From positions 18,914,802-18,978,801 of the forward strand of contig NC_063258.1 in the NCBI RefSeq assembly GCF_019578655.1: a stretch of DNA of 64,000 nucleotides, in the 5' to 3' direction. Shown here one piece after another: positions 48,280 to 59,452 of the stretch. Below the pieces are notes generated by a model. The model worked only from the letters and a program-made list of their open reading frames with translations, did not search any database and had not been told where the DNA came from. How positions within the stretch are numbered: the stretch's first letter is position 1; the number at the start of each line of letters is the position of its first letter. Both the position numbers and the translations under genes were made by a program. Source of the stretch: Ricinus communis (taxonomy: Eukaryota > Streptophyta > Magnoliopsida > Malpighiales > Euphorbiaceae).

Positions 48280-48973
48280 ACTAAGTTTGTAAAATACCAA
48301 GCCTTTCACTTGATAAATTCACCAAAGTTCATAAAGAGCAAAAGAAGAGAATTAACTCGAAAATAATCAATATTGAACAACTCATTTTACATAGCTTTTA
48401 TAGGCCTTAAAAAACCTAGTTCTATAATGATAAGGAAACAAATAATAATAAAACTAGGAGTAGAACTCCTAAACTAAAAGGATAACTTAAAACAAGACTC
48501 CTAACTATTAAAAGACTTCTTTAAACAAACAAAAACTACTAAAATTCGTCCAACCCAAGCGCATATAATAAACATGACAATTAGGCTTAGATAACATGTG
48601 ATATGCGGCCCATTCTTGAGTATTGGACTCCAAATAGCTTGACTTTTTTATTTTAGAGTTATCTTGACTTGTTCATACCTCTATATGTTAGATTAAATTG
48701 ATAAGAGTATCTTAAGGTCCATTGTTTTGTTTAAGCCCAATCTCACTTGGACTTTGAATCTAACTAGGATTCCTAGTTGGATTAGGATTCCTAGTGAAAA
48801 TAAGATGCCTTTTGTCGCCTGAACTCCTAATTTCATCAGGACTCCTTGCTGGATTAGGATTCCTAATGGAATTAGTATTTCTTATTAAAGTACGATTCCT
48901 TGAACAAGTAGGATTTCCATCATTAGGATTCCTTATTGAAGTAGGATTCCTTGTGCTACATGGGTTCTTATCA
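48280..48973 (-). mobile_element. Truncated chromovirus-like LTR, minus orientation
   Basis: On the minus strand it starts TGATAAGAACCCATG at 48,973, encodes the R-N-P-rich C-terminal repeat (about 48,760-48,960), then U3 with 'ttaggagttctactcctagt', and ends near 'accaagcc'/'aaacttagt'. About 170 bases of the LTR 3' end are missing compared with 56,417-57,302. The start closely matches the LTR at 46,774. Confidence 0.8.
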
Positions 48974-49276
48974 ATAAGCACCGATCTAATGCTTGTACAA
49001 ACATGAAGAAAGATAATTAGTTGATTGAGTATTAGTATTATTCTTCTAATGACCGTGGATGAATCTTTTATAGGAAAGAAGGAACAACAAGAGTTGAGGT
49101 ACACACAAATATTTTGATTCAAGATTTACACCATTAGGATCTCCATCATTTCTTATTACTCTAGGCCTAATGACTGTTAATGATACAAGGATTGGCATAA
49201 GGAATCATCGAAACTTAATTAACAAGCTTGACCGGTAGCATTGGGGCTTAGCTTCGTGATCAAGTAGGGTGAGATG
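48974..49276 (+). repeat. R1 array, partial unit
   Basis: It holds 'agcaccgatctaatgctt' to 'gagatgtaaatccaca'. The right end is the same unit position as the Athila target site, so this is a paralogous site lacking the insertion. Confidence 0.8.
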
Positions 49277-49545
49277 TAAATCCACACTCGTACACTCCAA
49301 AAGAAGATGATCAATCTACTTGAATATTTCTTAAGCCTGCATTCTAGACAAGAACACAAAGACAAAAGCAAAACAACTTTTAGGCTTAACAACCAATTAT
49401 CATTCAAATTCAACTTAATTCTATACATTAAAATTTGTACTAGCCTTAGATAGGCCTTAACTAATAAGGATTTACATCCCATCTAGGATAAAGGTAACTT
49501 CCCCAAGTAAAAGAAATAACTAAAACAAAGTGCTAATTAGGTTAA
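49277..49545 (-). mobile_element. Short gypsy LTR fragment, paralogue of 34,598-34,835
   Basis: The two segments share 'gatgatcaatctacttgaat' and 'aactaataaggatttacatc' and start at the same R1 position. This copy is uninterrupted and extends about 60 bases further ('cttccccaagtaaaag'). Confidence 0.6.
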
Positions 49546-49728
49546 AGTACTTATCACTCATACACTCATATTCTTCCTTTCTTTTGTATTCTTTGTCTAT
49601 CCTTGTGATTAAATCAACTCGATTTAATCCTTAAGCTTAGTCATATGGAATAGAACAAAAAACTTGTGATTTCTTTCCTTAATGAATTGATCAATATGAA
49701 TAACGAGAGTGGATGGTTGACCGCTCCC

Positions 49729-49995
49729 CCCCCTTATCTTGGAGTGGTCTTTCTTTCTTCTCAAGTAGTGTAGCTGAGCAAACCTTTTCGGAAATGGTTA
49801 GGAATGTCATATCACAATTACTCCCTTGTGAGTAAGATCTATTCGATATGCAATTGGTCCATGGAATCATATGAATTTCTAAAGAGATTCTAGAAAGCCA
49901 AGACATGCACGACCTCATAAAAGAATGAGAGCTGTTGAGAGGTTCCATATTGTCAAGCCAGCAAAAGCAAACCTGAGAGTTTGGCGGCACGAGAT
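49729..49995 (+). pseudogene. Decayed coding-like fragment of unknown origin
   Basis: This island is unlike the R1 array around it. One plus-strand frame reads 'SSSVAEQTFSEMVRNVISQL', then 'DLFDMQLVHGII', 'ISKEILESQDMHDLIKE', 'ELLRGSILSSQQKQT', 'EFGGTRS'. Four stops interrupt it: three are TGA (one C-to-T step from CGA, arginine) and one is TAA (one such step from CAA). Amino-acid composition looks like a real exon rather than array DNA. I do not recognise the protein. It may be a captured host-gene fragment or part of another transposon. R1 sequence flanks it directly ('gatttctttccttaatgaat' left, 'tcctatatatgttcttattt' right). Confidence 0.3.
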
Positions 49996-51235
49996 CAAAA
50001 TCCTATATATGTTCTTATTTTATTCATATCTTTTGTGGCTCTTTTTCTAACCTCTGTCTAGTATGATGGTTTGGTTTTATTTGGGGAGCATAAATATGAG
50101 TGTTGAGTGAAAGTGCGTAGAAGCAACAATCATATGAAGTGATCCAATGCTTAGACAAATGCGAAGATTCTTTGAATGATCGTAAATGAATCTTCTAGAG
50201 GAAAGAGAGAACAATAAGAATCGAGGCATGCCCAATATTCCAATTCAGGATTTGTACCATTGGAATCTCTATCATTCCTTGTTCCTCTAGGCACGAAGAC
50301 ATTTGATGACACAAGGATTGGCGTAAGGAATCATGGGAACTCAATTGATAAGCTTGACTGGTGGCATTGGGGCTTAGCTTGATGACCAAGCAAGAAGAGA
50401 CGTAAATCCACTCGCATAAGGGAGAAATCATGTTATTTTTTTTTAATTAAAGCGTAATACAAGCGGCAATTCGAGTATTTTGATGTTTGGGACACATATA
50501 ATGAAGTAATTTGAGTCGGAGTATTATTAGATAGGTCCACATGAATTTCCCTTTGTTTTTGTTAAGTTGTCTCATAGAATTTGGGACTATAAGAGTTGTT
50601 GACCAGTCAACTACTCTCTCATACTACAAAATTCGCATGCAACTAAATACTTGAGGGTAGTGAGCATATTATTTGAATTTTCTACCTTGCAGAAAATCAA
50701 GGTATAGGTTCTTTCAGTAACTTTGCCGACTTATCAAGACTCATTCTAGCGAACATAGACTTATCGCTAACGTCCTTCATTTCTTTTATGTTCTTTGCTG
50801 ACCCTTGCGTTTAAGTCAATTTGATTTGATCATTTCGCTTCACCGTATGGAAGAGAGTAAAGAACTTGTGGTTTCTTTCCTTATCATATCTGAAATCCCA
50901 CCTATGTTCTCATTTTGTTCATTTTCTACTCTATCTAATCTCTATCTAGTTTGATGGTTTGGTTTTATTTGGTGAGCATAAATACGAGTGTTAATTGAAA
51001 GCGCATGGAAGTGGCAATCATAGGCACCGATATAGTGCTTGGACAAATGTGAAGGAAGAAACTAGTTTATCAAGTATTGATATTATTCTCAGCATGAGTG
51101 CGAAAAAATCTTTTGGAGGAAAGAGTTAACGCAGAGCGTGAGGCACGCCCCCAATATTCCAAATCGGGATTTGCACCATTTGAATCTCCATCATTCCATG
51201 TTCCTTTAGGTATGAGGACTCCTGGTGACAGAAGG
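49996..51235 (+). repeat. R1 array units, plus orientation
   Basis: One full and one partial unit. The 'tactacaaaattcgcatgca' TATA-position segment near 50,620 has lost its TATA. The block ends inside 'ctcctggtgacagaagg', where the chromovirus element begins. Confidence 0.8.
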
Positions 51236-51933
51236 TGATATGACCCTAGACAATCTATTGAATAGAACCAATATCAATCCATTTTAAAGATCTATCAAGA
51301 ACAAGATAAAAGATACGCAACTAAGAATTCACAATAATCTATTATAAAAACCCTTAGCTATTAATGAACAATCACCAAAGTTGCAATGTTCAAAACAATA
51401 AGTATTTGCAAGAACTTACAAAGAGAAAACTCTCAAGCATCAAATTGTAATCAAAGTTAAAGTCTTACAAGATTATAACCTTTAAGTATTTATAGTGTAA
51501 ACAAACTAATGAATGTTGTGCCAAATGCAAGGGGCGGCCCAGACTTAAAATTAATCTATTAAACATAACTAGAGGCCCAAACTAAATAAGTAATGAAAAA
51601 GGCCCAAAGAAATAGAGTTTTAAGGTAATAAAGCACTCAAGGGCTAAAATACATAAGAAGTTAAATAAGGAGTAATCTTGGTGCAAAGGGAAATTAATAA
51701 GGAGTCAAGCTTCTTGAAGCCCATTCTCATTAACTTGATTCATCAAGACACAATCTAGCCCATTGGGCTTGTTTGAGGCTTGTTCTTCCATAATATGAGT
51801 TGTCACCAAGGCTGGAGAAAATTAGGTCATTGCATCCTTAATCTTCTTAGCTCCTGCTCTTGTGATTGGACCACCCCCCATATATAGAGGATCTTGCTCA
51901 GATGGGTTTGTAGGAGCACTATGGTTTCCATCA
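51236..51933 (-). mobile_element. 3' LTR of the second chromovirus-like element
   Basis: On the minus strand it starts TGATGGAAACCATAG directly after a polypurine tract and ends 'ctagggtcatatCA', 698 bp. Its first 130 bases encode the pol C-terminus ('DPLYMGGGPITRAGAKKIKD', then 'AMT' and a stop) in a frame one shift away from integrase. Related LTRs encode the same G-P-I/M-T-R motif. The array flanks its end at 51,235. Confidence 0.82.
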
Positions 51934-51947
51934 TTCCTTCCTTTCTC
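51934..51947 (-). other. Polypurine tract of the second chromovirus-like element
   Basis: Minus-strand 'tgagaaaggaagga' lies immediately before the TG of the 3' LTR. It is within the region where pol coding still continues, consistent with pol overlapping the LTR. Confidence 0.7.
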
Positions 51948-54084
51948 AAGTGAATTTGTCCTCGAATTAGCACCTTTAAAATTAAAAGGAGATAAATTAG
52001 AAACATTAAAGGTTGTACTAATATATACTTTCTTTGAAGGTCAAGTTTGTAAGCATTATTGCTAATCTTAGCAACCACTTGGAAGGGTCCATCTCCTCTT
52101 GCTTGCAACTTAGAACGCCTTTGAAGAGGAAAACTCTCCTTGTGCATATGCAACCACACTCTATCACCAAGCTCAAACACAACTTGATTTTTACCTTTGT
52201 TGTGATAATGCAGGGCTTGCTCATTTCTCTTCTCAATTTGTTGTCTTACCTTGTCATGAAGTTGTCTAACATATTCGGCCTTCTTGGAACCATCCAAGTT
52301 AGCACTCTCTTATAATGGCAAAGGTAATAAATCCAAGGGAGTTAATGGATTACAACCATAAACAACTTCAAAAGGGCTAGAATGAGTACATGAATGCACA
52401 CTCCTGTTATATGCAAATTCTACATGAGGTAAGCAATCTTCCCAAGATTTGATCTTCTTTTTTATAATAGCACGCAATAATTATCCTAAGGCCCTATTAA
52501 CCACTTCGATTTAGCCATCCATTTGAGGGTGACAAATAGTAGAAAATAATAATTTAGTACCTAACCTAGTTCATAACATCTTTTAAAAATAGGATAAATA
52601 TTTGCAGATCCCTATCACTAACAATAGTCTTAGGCATGCCATGCAAACGTACTACTTCTCTAAGGAATAAATCAGTAATATATGATGCATCATCAGCTTT
52701 ATAACATGCAATAAAGTGTGCCATTTTACTAAATCTATCAACCACCATATAAATACTATCATTTCCATGCCTACACCTTGGCAACCCTAAGATAAAATCC
52801 ATAGAAACATCAATCCAAGGTGAAATAGAAATAGGCAATGACATATTAGCGAATAAACAAACAACACAGTTGGCAATCCATGGGGCTTGCTTTTAGACTT
52901 AGCAAATAAACAAACAACACAGTTGGCATAATATTTCTCAACATCAACACGCATTTTCGACTAATAAAAGTGCTCATGCAACATATCTAAAGTTTTAGCA
53001 ACACCAAAATGCCCCATCAATCCTCCCTCATGCGATTCTTCCAAAAATAATTTATGCATAGAATAATTAGGCACACATAATCGATTATCCTTAAACAAGT
53101 AGCCATCATTCCTATAGTATTTATCAAAAACTCCATGCTCGCATGCATCATATACACTTCCAAAATCAGGATCATAAAGATAATGTTCTTTAAGCAATTC
53201 AAATCCAATCAATTTAGAATGAAGTGTGTTAATCAAGGCATACCTCCTAGAGAGTGCATCAGCCACCACATTATCCTTCCCTACTTATATTTGATCATAT
53301 GGAAAAGTCTCTATAAATGAATTCTAAGTTGCATGCCTTTTATTCAACTTATTTTGACCCTTCAGATGGTTTTAGCTCTCATGATCAGTATGAATTATGA
53401 ACTCCTTTGGCAATAAATAATGTTGCCATGTCTCCAACGCCCGCACCAATGCAAACATCTCCTTATCATAGGTGGGATAGTATAAGCTTGCACCACTAAG
53501 ATTTTCACTAAAATAGGCAATTGGCCTACCCTCTTGCATCAATACAGCTCCAATTCCAACAGTAGAAGCATCACATTCAATCTTAAAAGTACAATCAAAA
53601 TTAGGCAAAGTAAGTAAAGGAGCATAAATCAATTTATCTTGTGCCTCTCCCTATTTAAAACCTACATGCTGCTTAATAGGGTGGTAAGGGTAGAAAAATT
53701 CCTGAAAAAAATGCCTATATAAGCTAGCTAGGCCTTGAAAAGATCTCATCTCACTCACACTCTTAGGTATTGGCCAAAAAGCAATAGCCTCTACTTTTTC
53801 TTTATCTACTCGATCCTATTAGCACTAATAAAAAATCCAAGAAAAACTACCTTAGGAGTGCAAAAGTCACACTTGCCAAGATTAACACAAAGTTTTTCTC
53901 TTCGCAAGACATCAAATAAAGTCCTAAGATACTCTAAATGCTCATGCATGGAATTGCTATAGACTAACATGTCATCAAAATACACAACAATAAACTTGCT
54001 GATAAAAGGACGTAAAACATGGTTCATATGTCTCATAAAGGTACTAGGGGCATTAGTTAGCACAAAAGGCATCAATAAGGGAGT
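51948..54084 (-). pseudogene. Second chromovirus-like pol remnant: RT (3' half), RNase H, integrase
   Basis: Minus-strand order. RT starts abruptly at 'MPFVLTNAPSTFMRHMN' and has the catalytic 'KFIVVYFDDMLVYSNS' and 'CDFCTPKVVFLGF'. RNase H has '[16 protein letters not shown]', '[19 protein letters not shown]' and 'FIIHTDHES'. The tether is 'MVADALSRRYALI'. The integrase core has '[13 protein letters not shown]' (D), 'KTIVSDRD' (D) and a broken 'CHPQMDG*IEVVNRALG' (E), and the C-terminal GPF motif is 'RRSKLQARGDGPFQVVAKIS'. Stops and shifts occur between all blocks. The element is cut in mid-RT, so gag and protease are absent, and the cut abuts an LTR piece of the opposite orientation. The family matches the remnant at 11.8-13.8 kb but is a different copy. 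Confidence 0.92.
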
Positions 54085-54548
54085 TTGTGCTAATTAGCTC
54101 TAGAAAAGATGGCCCATGCGTGTGACTTAAAGAAATTAGGGTTTCTTACTCCTAATGGGCGGCTATCTAATATTTTAGGAGTATTAGGACTTTATTATTA
54201 GTTATCTTTTTTAGTTAGGATATTTATCTCTATCCTATTATGAATTTCCAAGTTCATTGATTGATTGATGATTAATATATTTTGTGAGTTTATACTTTAT
54301 TCTTAGTTCTTGTTTAGAGCTAAATCGAACTTATCAAGCAATTCATTGTTTGTGGCGTTCAAATTTGACTTATCAATTTAGAATCCATACTAAATTGTGG
54401 CATCTTCTACCTCTAATACCTTAGATTTAATAGTTTAATATACTTGAAGGGTCTAAGGTTTCCATTAATCTGGTTATATATAGATCTTGGGCAATGAAAT
54501 CAAACTATTATACGGATTAATCCTTTGATATAGGTTAGGTTCATATCA
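54085..54548 (+). mobile_element. Chromovirus-like LTR fragment (3' part), plus orientation
   Basis: It matches the reverse complement of 17,237-17,750: 'gctaattagctc', 'gatggcccatgcgtgtgact', 'agggtttcttactcctaatg', 'gcggctatctaat', and the end 'taggttaggttcatatCA'. The 5' coding part is missing. R1 array resumes at 'caattcctctctagttcttg'. Confidence 0.8.
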
Positions 54549-55570
54549 CAATTCCTCTCTAGTTCTTGATTTGATTTTAGTTTATTCATCTTTCTTTATT
54601 TATTTACTCATATTTAGCTTCTAGTTTCTTCTTCTTATGGAATGAGGGCTTTCACATTGTGAAAACTGCATGCAATCAAATATTTAAGGCTAATGAGCAT
54701 ATTATTTAAGTTTTCTACCTTACAAAAAATTAAGTTACTGGTTCTTTTAAGAACTTTGCAGACTTATGAAGACCCGCACTAGCAAACCTAGACTTATTAC
54801 TCACGTCCTTCCTTTCTTTGGTGTTCTTTGTCTATCCTTGCATTTAAATTAATTCGATTTGATCCTTATGCCTAGCCGTGGAAGAGAATAAAGAAGCTTA
54901 GCCATGGAAGAGAATAAAGAACTTGTGATTTCTCTCCTTATCGGATATGGAATCCTACCTATATTCTCATTTGTTCTTTTCTTTTGTTTGTCTTTTTCTA
55001 ATCGATGTCTTATATGATGGTTTGGTTTTATTTGGTGAGCATAAATATGAGTGTTGAGTTAAATCATATAGAAGCGACAATTTTAGGCATTGATCCAATG
55101 CTTGGACAAATACAATAAAAGAAAATTAGTTGATCGAGTAGTGATATCATTCTTCAAATGATTGCAAATAATTCTTTTGAGAGAAAGAGGGAACGCCGAG
55201 AATCGATTCATGATTTGCACCAATGGGATCTCCATCATTCCTTATTCCTCTAGGCACAAGGACTTTTGATGACACAAGGATTAGCAAAAGGAATCATGCG
55301 AATGCAATTAAAAAGCCTAACTTGTGGCGTTGGGGATTGGCTTGATGATCAAGCAAGACGAGATGTAAATCCACATGCATAATGGAGAAATCATGTTGTT
55401 TTCAATAAATCTAAGCATAATACAATTGGAAATGCGAGCATTATGATGTTTGAGACACATATAATGAATAATCTAGGTCGGAGTGTTATTAGGTAGGCCC
55501 ACACAAATTTTCTCTTATTTTTGTTAAGCTGGCTCATAAAATTTAAGACTACGAGAGTGGTTAACCAGTC
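54549..55570 (+). repeat. R1 array unit, plus orientation
   Basis: A nearly complete unit. The TATA position reads 'ctttcacattgtgaaaactg', a mutated box. A 30-base local duplication 'tagccgtggaagagaataaa' occurs near 54,875-54,920. Confidence 0.85.
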
Positions 55571-55637
55571 CTTACAGTAATCCTTGTGTCATTAGGAGTA
55601 CTTATGCCTTGAGGAAAAAGGAATGATGGAGATCCCA
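55571..55637. other. R1 array inversion junction (copy 3)
   Basis: Same composite junction as at 821-886: 'ggttaaccagtc', filler 'cttacagt', 'aatccttgtgtcattaggag', then 'gatggagatcccaaatttta'. Sequence on both sides also lines up with the left end of the window at lower identity. Confidence 0.75.
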
Positions 55638-56416
55638 AATTTTATGAACCAATATAACAAAAATAAAGGGAAATTCATGTGGGCCTACATAATGACACTC
55701 CAAATCAAATTACTTAATTATATGTATCCCAAAGATAAAAAATCTCGCAATCCTTGTTATATTATGCTTGGATCCATTGATAACATTATGATTTCTCCCT
55801 TACACAAGTGGATTTACATCTTGTCATACTTGATCTAAAAGCTAAGCCGCAATTGCCACTAGTCAAGTTTATCAATTGCATTTCCATGATTCCTTACGCC
55901 AATCCCTATTTCATCATGTGTCGTCGTGCTTAGAGGAATAAGGAATGATGGAGATCATAATGGTGCAAATCCTGAATCAGAATATTTGTTCATAACTCGA
56001 TTCTCATCGTTCCCTCTTTTCTCTAAAAGATTTATCTATGATCATTCGGAGAATGATATCAACACTCGATCAACTAATTTTCTTTCTTTATATTCCTCTA
56101 AATATTGGATTGGTGCCTATGATTGCCGCTTCCACGTGCTTTCACTCCACACTCGTGTTTAAGCTCCCTATATAAAACCAAACCAACATATTAAATAGGG
56201 ATTAGAAAGAGAGACACAAAAGAAATAAAAAAAATGAGAATATGGGTAGGATTTCAAATCCAATAAGGAAAAAATCATAAGTTCTATATTCTATTCCATA
56301 TGGCTAAGGGTAAGGATCAAATCGAATTGATTTAAACATAAGCGTAGATAAAGAACACAAGAGAAAGGAAGGACATAAGGGAAAAGTCTATGCTCGCTAG
56401 CGCGAGTATTGATAAG
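55638..56416 (-). repeat. R1 array unit, minus orientation
   Basis: A reverse-strand unit parallel to 887-1,660 ('ttacttaattatatgtatcc', 'cattgataacattatgattt'). It ends at 'cgagtattgataag', the solo-LTR target. Confidence 0.85.
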
Positions 56417-57302
56417 TGATATGAACGTGGCTAACTTGTGCCAAACTTGTATTCAATGTTGATGTCTGCACCAAGGATCATTCACCTAATCAAGCAAAAA
56501 AACGCTAACTCCCAACAAGACCCTTAAATGACTTGTACTTAAAAACCTTAATTATAAAGAATTAAAGGCTGTTTAACATAAACAAAAGTTTAGAAGAAAC
56601 TAAGTTTGTAAAACACCAAGCCTTCACTTGATAAATTCACCAAGTTCAGAAAGAAAAAAAGAAGAGAATTAACTCTAAAATAATCAATATCCAACAACTC
56701 CCTTTACATAGAAAATTATACTAGCTTATATTGGCCTTAAAGAAACCTAATTCTGTAATGATAAGGAACCAAATAACAATAAGACTAGGAATAGAACTCC
56801 TAAACTAAAAAGATAACTTAAAAAAGACTCTTAAGAATGAAAGGATTTCTTTAAATGAACAAATACTTCTAAAATATGTCCAACCCTAGTCCATATAATA
56901 AACATGACAATTGGGCTTAAGTAACATGTGATATGCGACCCATTATTTAGTATTGGACTCCAAATAGCTTGACTTAATTATCTTGGGTTTATCTTGTCTT
57001 AGTCATGCCTCCATATGTTGGATGGAGTTGGTAAGAGTATCTTGAGGCCCATTGTCTTGATTAAGTCCAATCTCACTTGAACTTTGAATCGGACTAGGAC
57101 TCCTAGTGGGATTAGGATTCCTAGTGGAAATAGATTCCTTTCGTCGCTTAAACTCCTAATATCATCAGAATTTCTTGCTGGATTAGGATTCCTATTGGAA
57201 TTAAGACTCCTTGTTAAAGTAGGATTCCTTGGGCAAGTAGGATTTGTATCATTAGGCTTTCTTGTTGGAGTAGAATTTCTTGTGCTACATGGATTCTCAT
57301 CA
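56417..57302 (-). mobile_element. Complete chromovirus-like solo LTR, 886 bp, TSD ATAAG
   Basis: On the minus strand it starts TGATGAGAATCCATG and ends 'agccacgttcatatCA'. ATAAG flanks both ends (56,412-56,416 and 57,303-57,307), and fusing the flanks restores the R1 sequence 'attgataagtccataaac'. The 5' part encodes the R-N-P-rich C-terminal repeat of pol (about 57,090-57,300). This is the best-preserved full-length LTR of the family, and it fixes the ends of the truncated copies at 46.8 and 48.3 kb. Confidence 0.9.
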
Positions 57303-57307
57303 ATAAG

Positions 57308-57385
57308 TCCATAAACTTATTGAAAGAATACATAACTTGATTTCTTGCAAGGTAGAAATCTGAAAGAATACATACTCCATCAATA
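57308..57385 (-). repeat. Last R1 array fragment
   Basis: 'cataacttgatttcttgcaa' and 'ggtagaaatctgaaagaata' belong to the unit. After about 57,385 the array ends within this window. Confidence 0.6.
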
Positions 57386-58339
57386 GTACACCTGATTATA
57401 AGCCCTGTTAGAAAATAAGATTTCAAAAAAGTAACAACAATAGTAGCAGCAAGAGCAACCATGGAGGAATCCATAAGATTCGCTCTTTTATGTCCATTGA
57501 TGCTTGTCCATAGTCAAAAATACTCAAAAATTCGTTGATTATTGTCATTTTTTTCTTAGCCATGTTCCATTTAAACAACAAAATCTTTAATGTGTAATCA
57601 GTGGTTGAGAAGATCAAAATAATTTCATACATTACTTACATCTAAACTTTCTGCAAATCTTGCTAACTTTAATGATCTTCTCTCTTTTTCAATCAACAAC
57701 AAATGATTAATTGATCTTTCTCCATCTTTATTATAACTACCTTGTTTTGCATCGTTATTTCTCATCCAAACATCTCTTGACGGCATCATAAGAAACATAA
57801 CAACATCTTCTTCAGGAAAAGTATCAAACACAGAAATTACCGATTCTAGCTCCACCAATAGCGGTGGCGGAGACTCAGACTCAACAACCAATGAACTTGA
57901 ATTCTTAAACTTAAGTTTCTTGACGTCAAGCTTAGCTTTTGATTATCAAGAAAATTTAATTTTCGAGTTATTTTAACTCATCTATGAGTTGAGTTTCTTA
58001 ACTCACTTTTACTTTATCTATCTTGAATAATAACAAAATCATTATTAACAACGAAAGAAAACTCTGCTGAAAACTTATTTTTTAGCGACTATATTTTTAA
58101 TTTTTAATTTTAATTTCAAAATAACTAGCTAAAATTATTAAAAATTTAAACAGTTATAATTTAATTGATAAATAGACCAAATAGTTGAAAAAGAGATAAA
58201 ATTCCACACCATTAGTAGATTGTGGTGAAAAACATTTCCAATAGTTTATAGGTTTCAAAAATAGGGAAAATATTACCAGTTGATAAGGTAGAAAGTTCTT
58301 TAATCTAATGTCTAGGATTAAAAGTTTTTTAATAGCTGA
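57386..58339. other. Non-array interval with weak coding signal
   Basis: Not related to R1 or to the LTRs as far as I can see. It contains a GCAA/GCAGC-type microsatellite ('aacaatagtagcagcaagag' near 57,435) and the acidic minus-strand frame listed separately. The rest is AT-rich without features. Confidence 0.4.
57625..57939 (-). CDS. Possible exon or gene fragment, hypothetical protein
   Basis: A frame of about 105 codons open from a stop near 57,940. The N-terminus is lysine-rich ('KAKLDVKKLKFKN'), followed by a serine/proline stretch ('SSSLVVESESPPPLLVELES'), 'VFDTFPEEDVVMFLMMPS', and a charged tail ('LLLIEKERRSLKLARFAESL'). The mix of acidic and basic segments is less random than other frames here, and it lies outside known repeats. 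I recognise no family, and there is no promoter or splice evidence. It could be chance. Confidence 0.2.
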   Translation of the reverse strand, partial: KAKLDVKKLKFKNSSSLVVESESPPPLLVELESVISVFDTFPEEDVVMFLMMPSRDVWMRNNDAKQGSYNKDGERSINHLLLIEKERRSLKLARFAESLDVSNV

Positions 58340-58399
58340 AATTCTCTAGGTGCATAGAACACCTAAGTACACTAAAGAATGACTCTACTTTTATTTAAG

Positions 58400-58870
58400 A
58401 ATATTGATAAACATTATATACACAAACAATGAACATTGATGAATAATATATCAAATAAAATGAACATAAATATTAACCATAATGAATATTATATATACAA
58501 ACAATGAACATTGATGAATAATACATCAAACAAAATGAACATGAATATTAAGTTCACTGATAATGAATATTTCAATATAATTATTATAGAATATTACATC
58601 TAATGGATATTATACATATAGAAAATGAACATTTTAGTACATACAAATGAACAAAAAATATTAATATGTACATGGTCTGATAAATTTTTTTGACATGTGT
58701 TACTATATTCTGATACATATAATTTTTAATTTTAATACATGTACTTATTATTGACACGTAGAATTCAAGTTTATGCATAATTTTTAATATATTATCAATT
58801 TTTATAAATTTATTTTATTATAATTTTAAAAGATTTTAAAAATAATGAAGAATGTGGGTCCATGTAGTTT
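58400..58870 (+). repeat. AT-rich duplicated repeat, copy A
   Basis: It contains 'caatgaacattgatgaataa' three times in variants, 'ctaatggatattatacatat', 'gacatgtgttactatatt' and 'attattgaca.gtagaattca'. A diverged copy in the same orientation follows at 59,350-59,452 continued at 60,876-61,200. The nature of the repeat is unknown. Confidence 0.65.
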
Positions 58871-59237
58871 TATGAACTTAGGGGTCCATCCGGCATAATT
58901 TTACTTGTACAAAAATCTGTGTTTTAAGTCTTACACGTGCGTTAGACACTGACGCGCGTCAAATGCGAATGCAATTTAAAAAAAAAATAATTTATATTCA
59001 TTATTTGTTAATTTAATTTTGTTGAAAATGTTAAATGTTCATTATTTGCTAACTTAATTTTGTTGAAAAAATATGTATACCACAATATAAATATTTGTAG
59101 TATAAAATTTAGTATGATGTTTTTTTTTTGTTTACCAATTGTGTAAGGATAATTTATGTTATGTATATATTATATAGATTCATTTAAATGAATTAATGGG
59201 TACGATTTTTATCAATGACGAATATCCATTGAAAAAG
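58871..59237. other. AT-rich interval, no gene seen
   Basis: Holds poly-A and poly-T runs (58,979; 59,121) and two similar stretches 'ttcattatttg.taa.ttaattttgttgaaaa' near 58,998 and 59,038, a short direct duplication. No coding signal. Confidence 0.4.
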
Positions 59238-59345
59238 TAATAAATATTATGCCTATAGATGATGAATATTTATATAAATCATAAAATATTTTCAATATAC
59301 ATCACAAAAACAATAAAGACTTTCATAAATAGTTAATATTTTTAT
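59238..59345 (+). repeat. Inverted partner of 62,600-62,712
   Basis: The block from 'attatgcctatagatgatga' to 'taaagactttcataaatag' matches the reverse complement of the block at 62.6-62.7 kb with scattered differences. It could be one end of a non-autonomous DNA transposon. Confidence 0.5.
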
Positions 59346-59349
59346 TTGA

Positions 59350-59452
59350 AAATATTTATGAATATTATATATACAGACAATGAACATTGCAGTATTAGAT
59401 AATGAACATTAATATTAACACTGATGGATAATATATTAAACGAAATGAATAC
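59350..59452 (+). repeat. AT-rich duplicated repeat, copy B, first part
   Basis: 'gaatattatatatacagaca' and 'atgaacattgcagtattaga' parallel copy A. Interrupted by the solo LTR that follows; it resumes at 60,876. Confidence 0.6.

Noticed and set aside
49729..49995. Organellar (mitochondrial or plastid) insertion
   Set aside because: I could not match it to any organelle gene from memory, so the origin is left open.
1..57385. CRISPR-like or satellite array with short regular spacers
   Set aside because: The repeated unit is about 1 kb, irregular and locally inverted; no short direct repeats with unique spacers.
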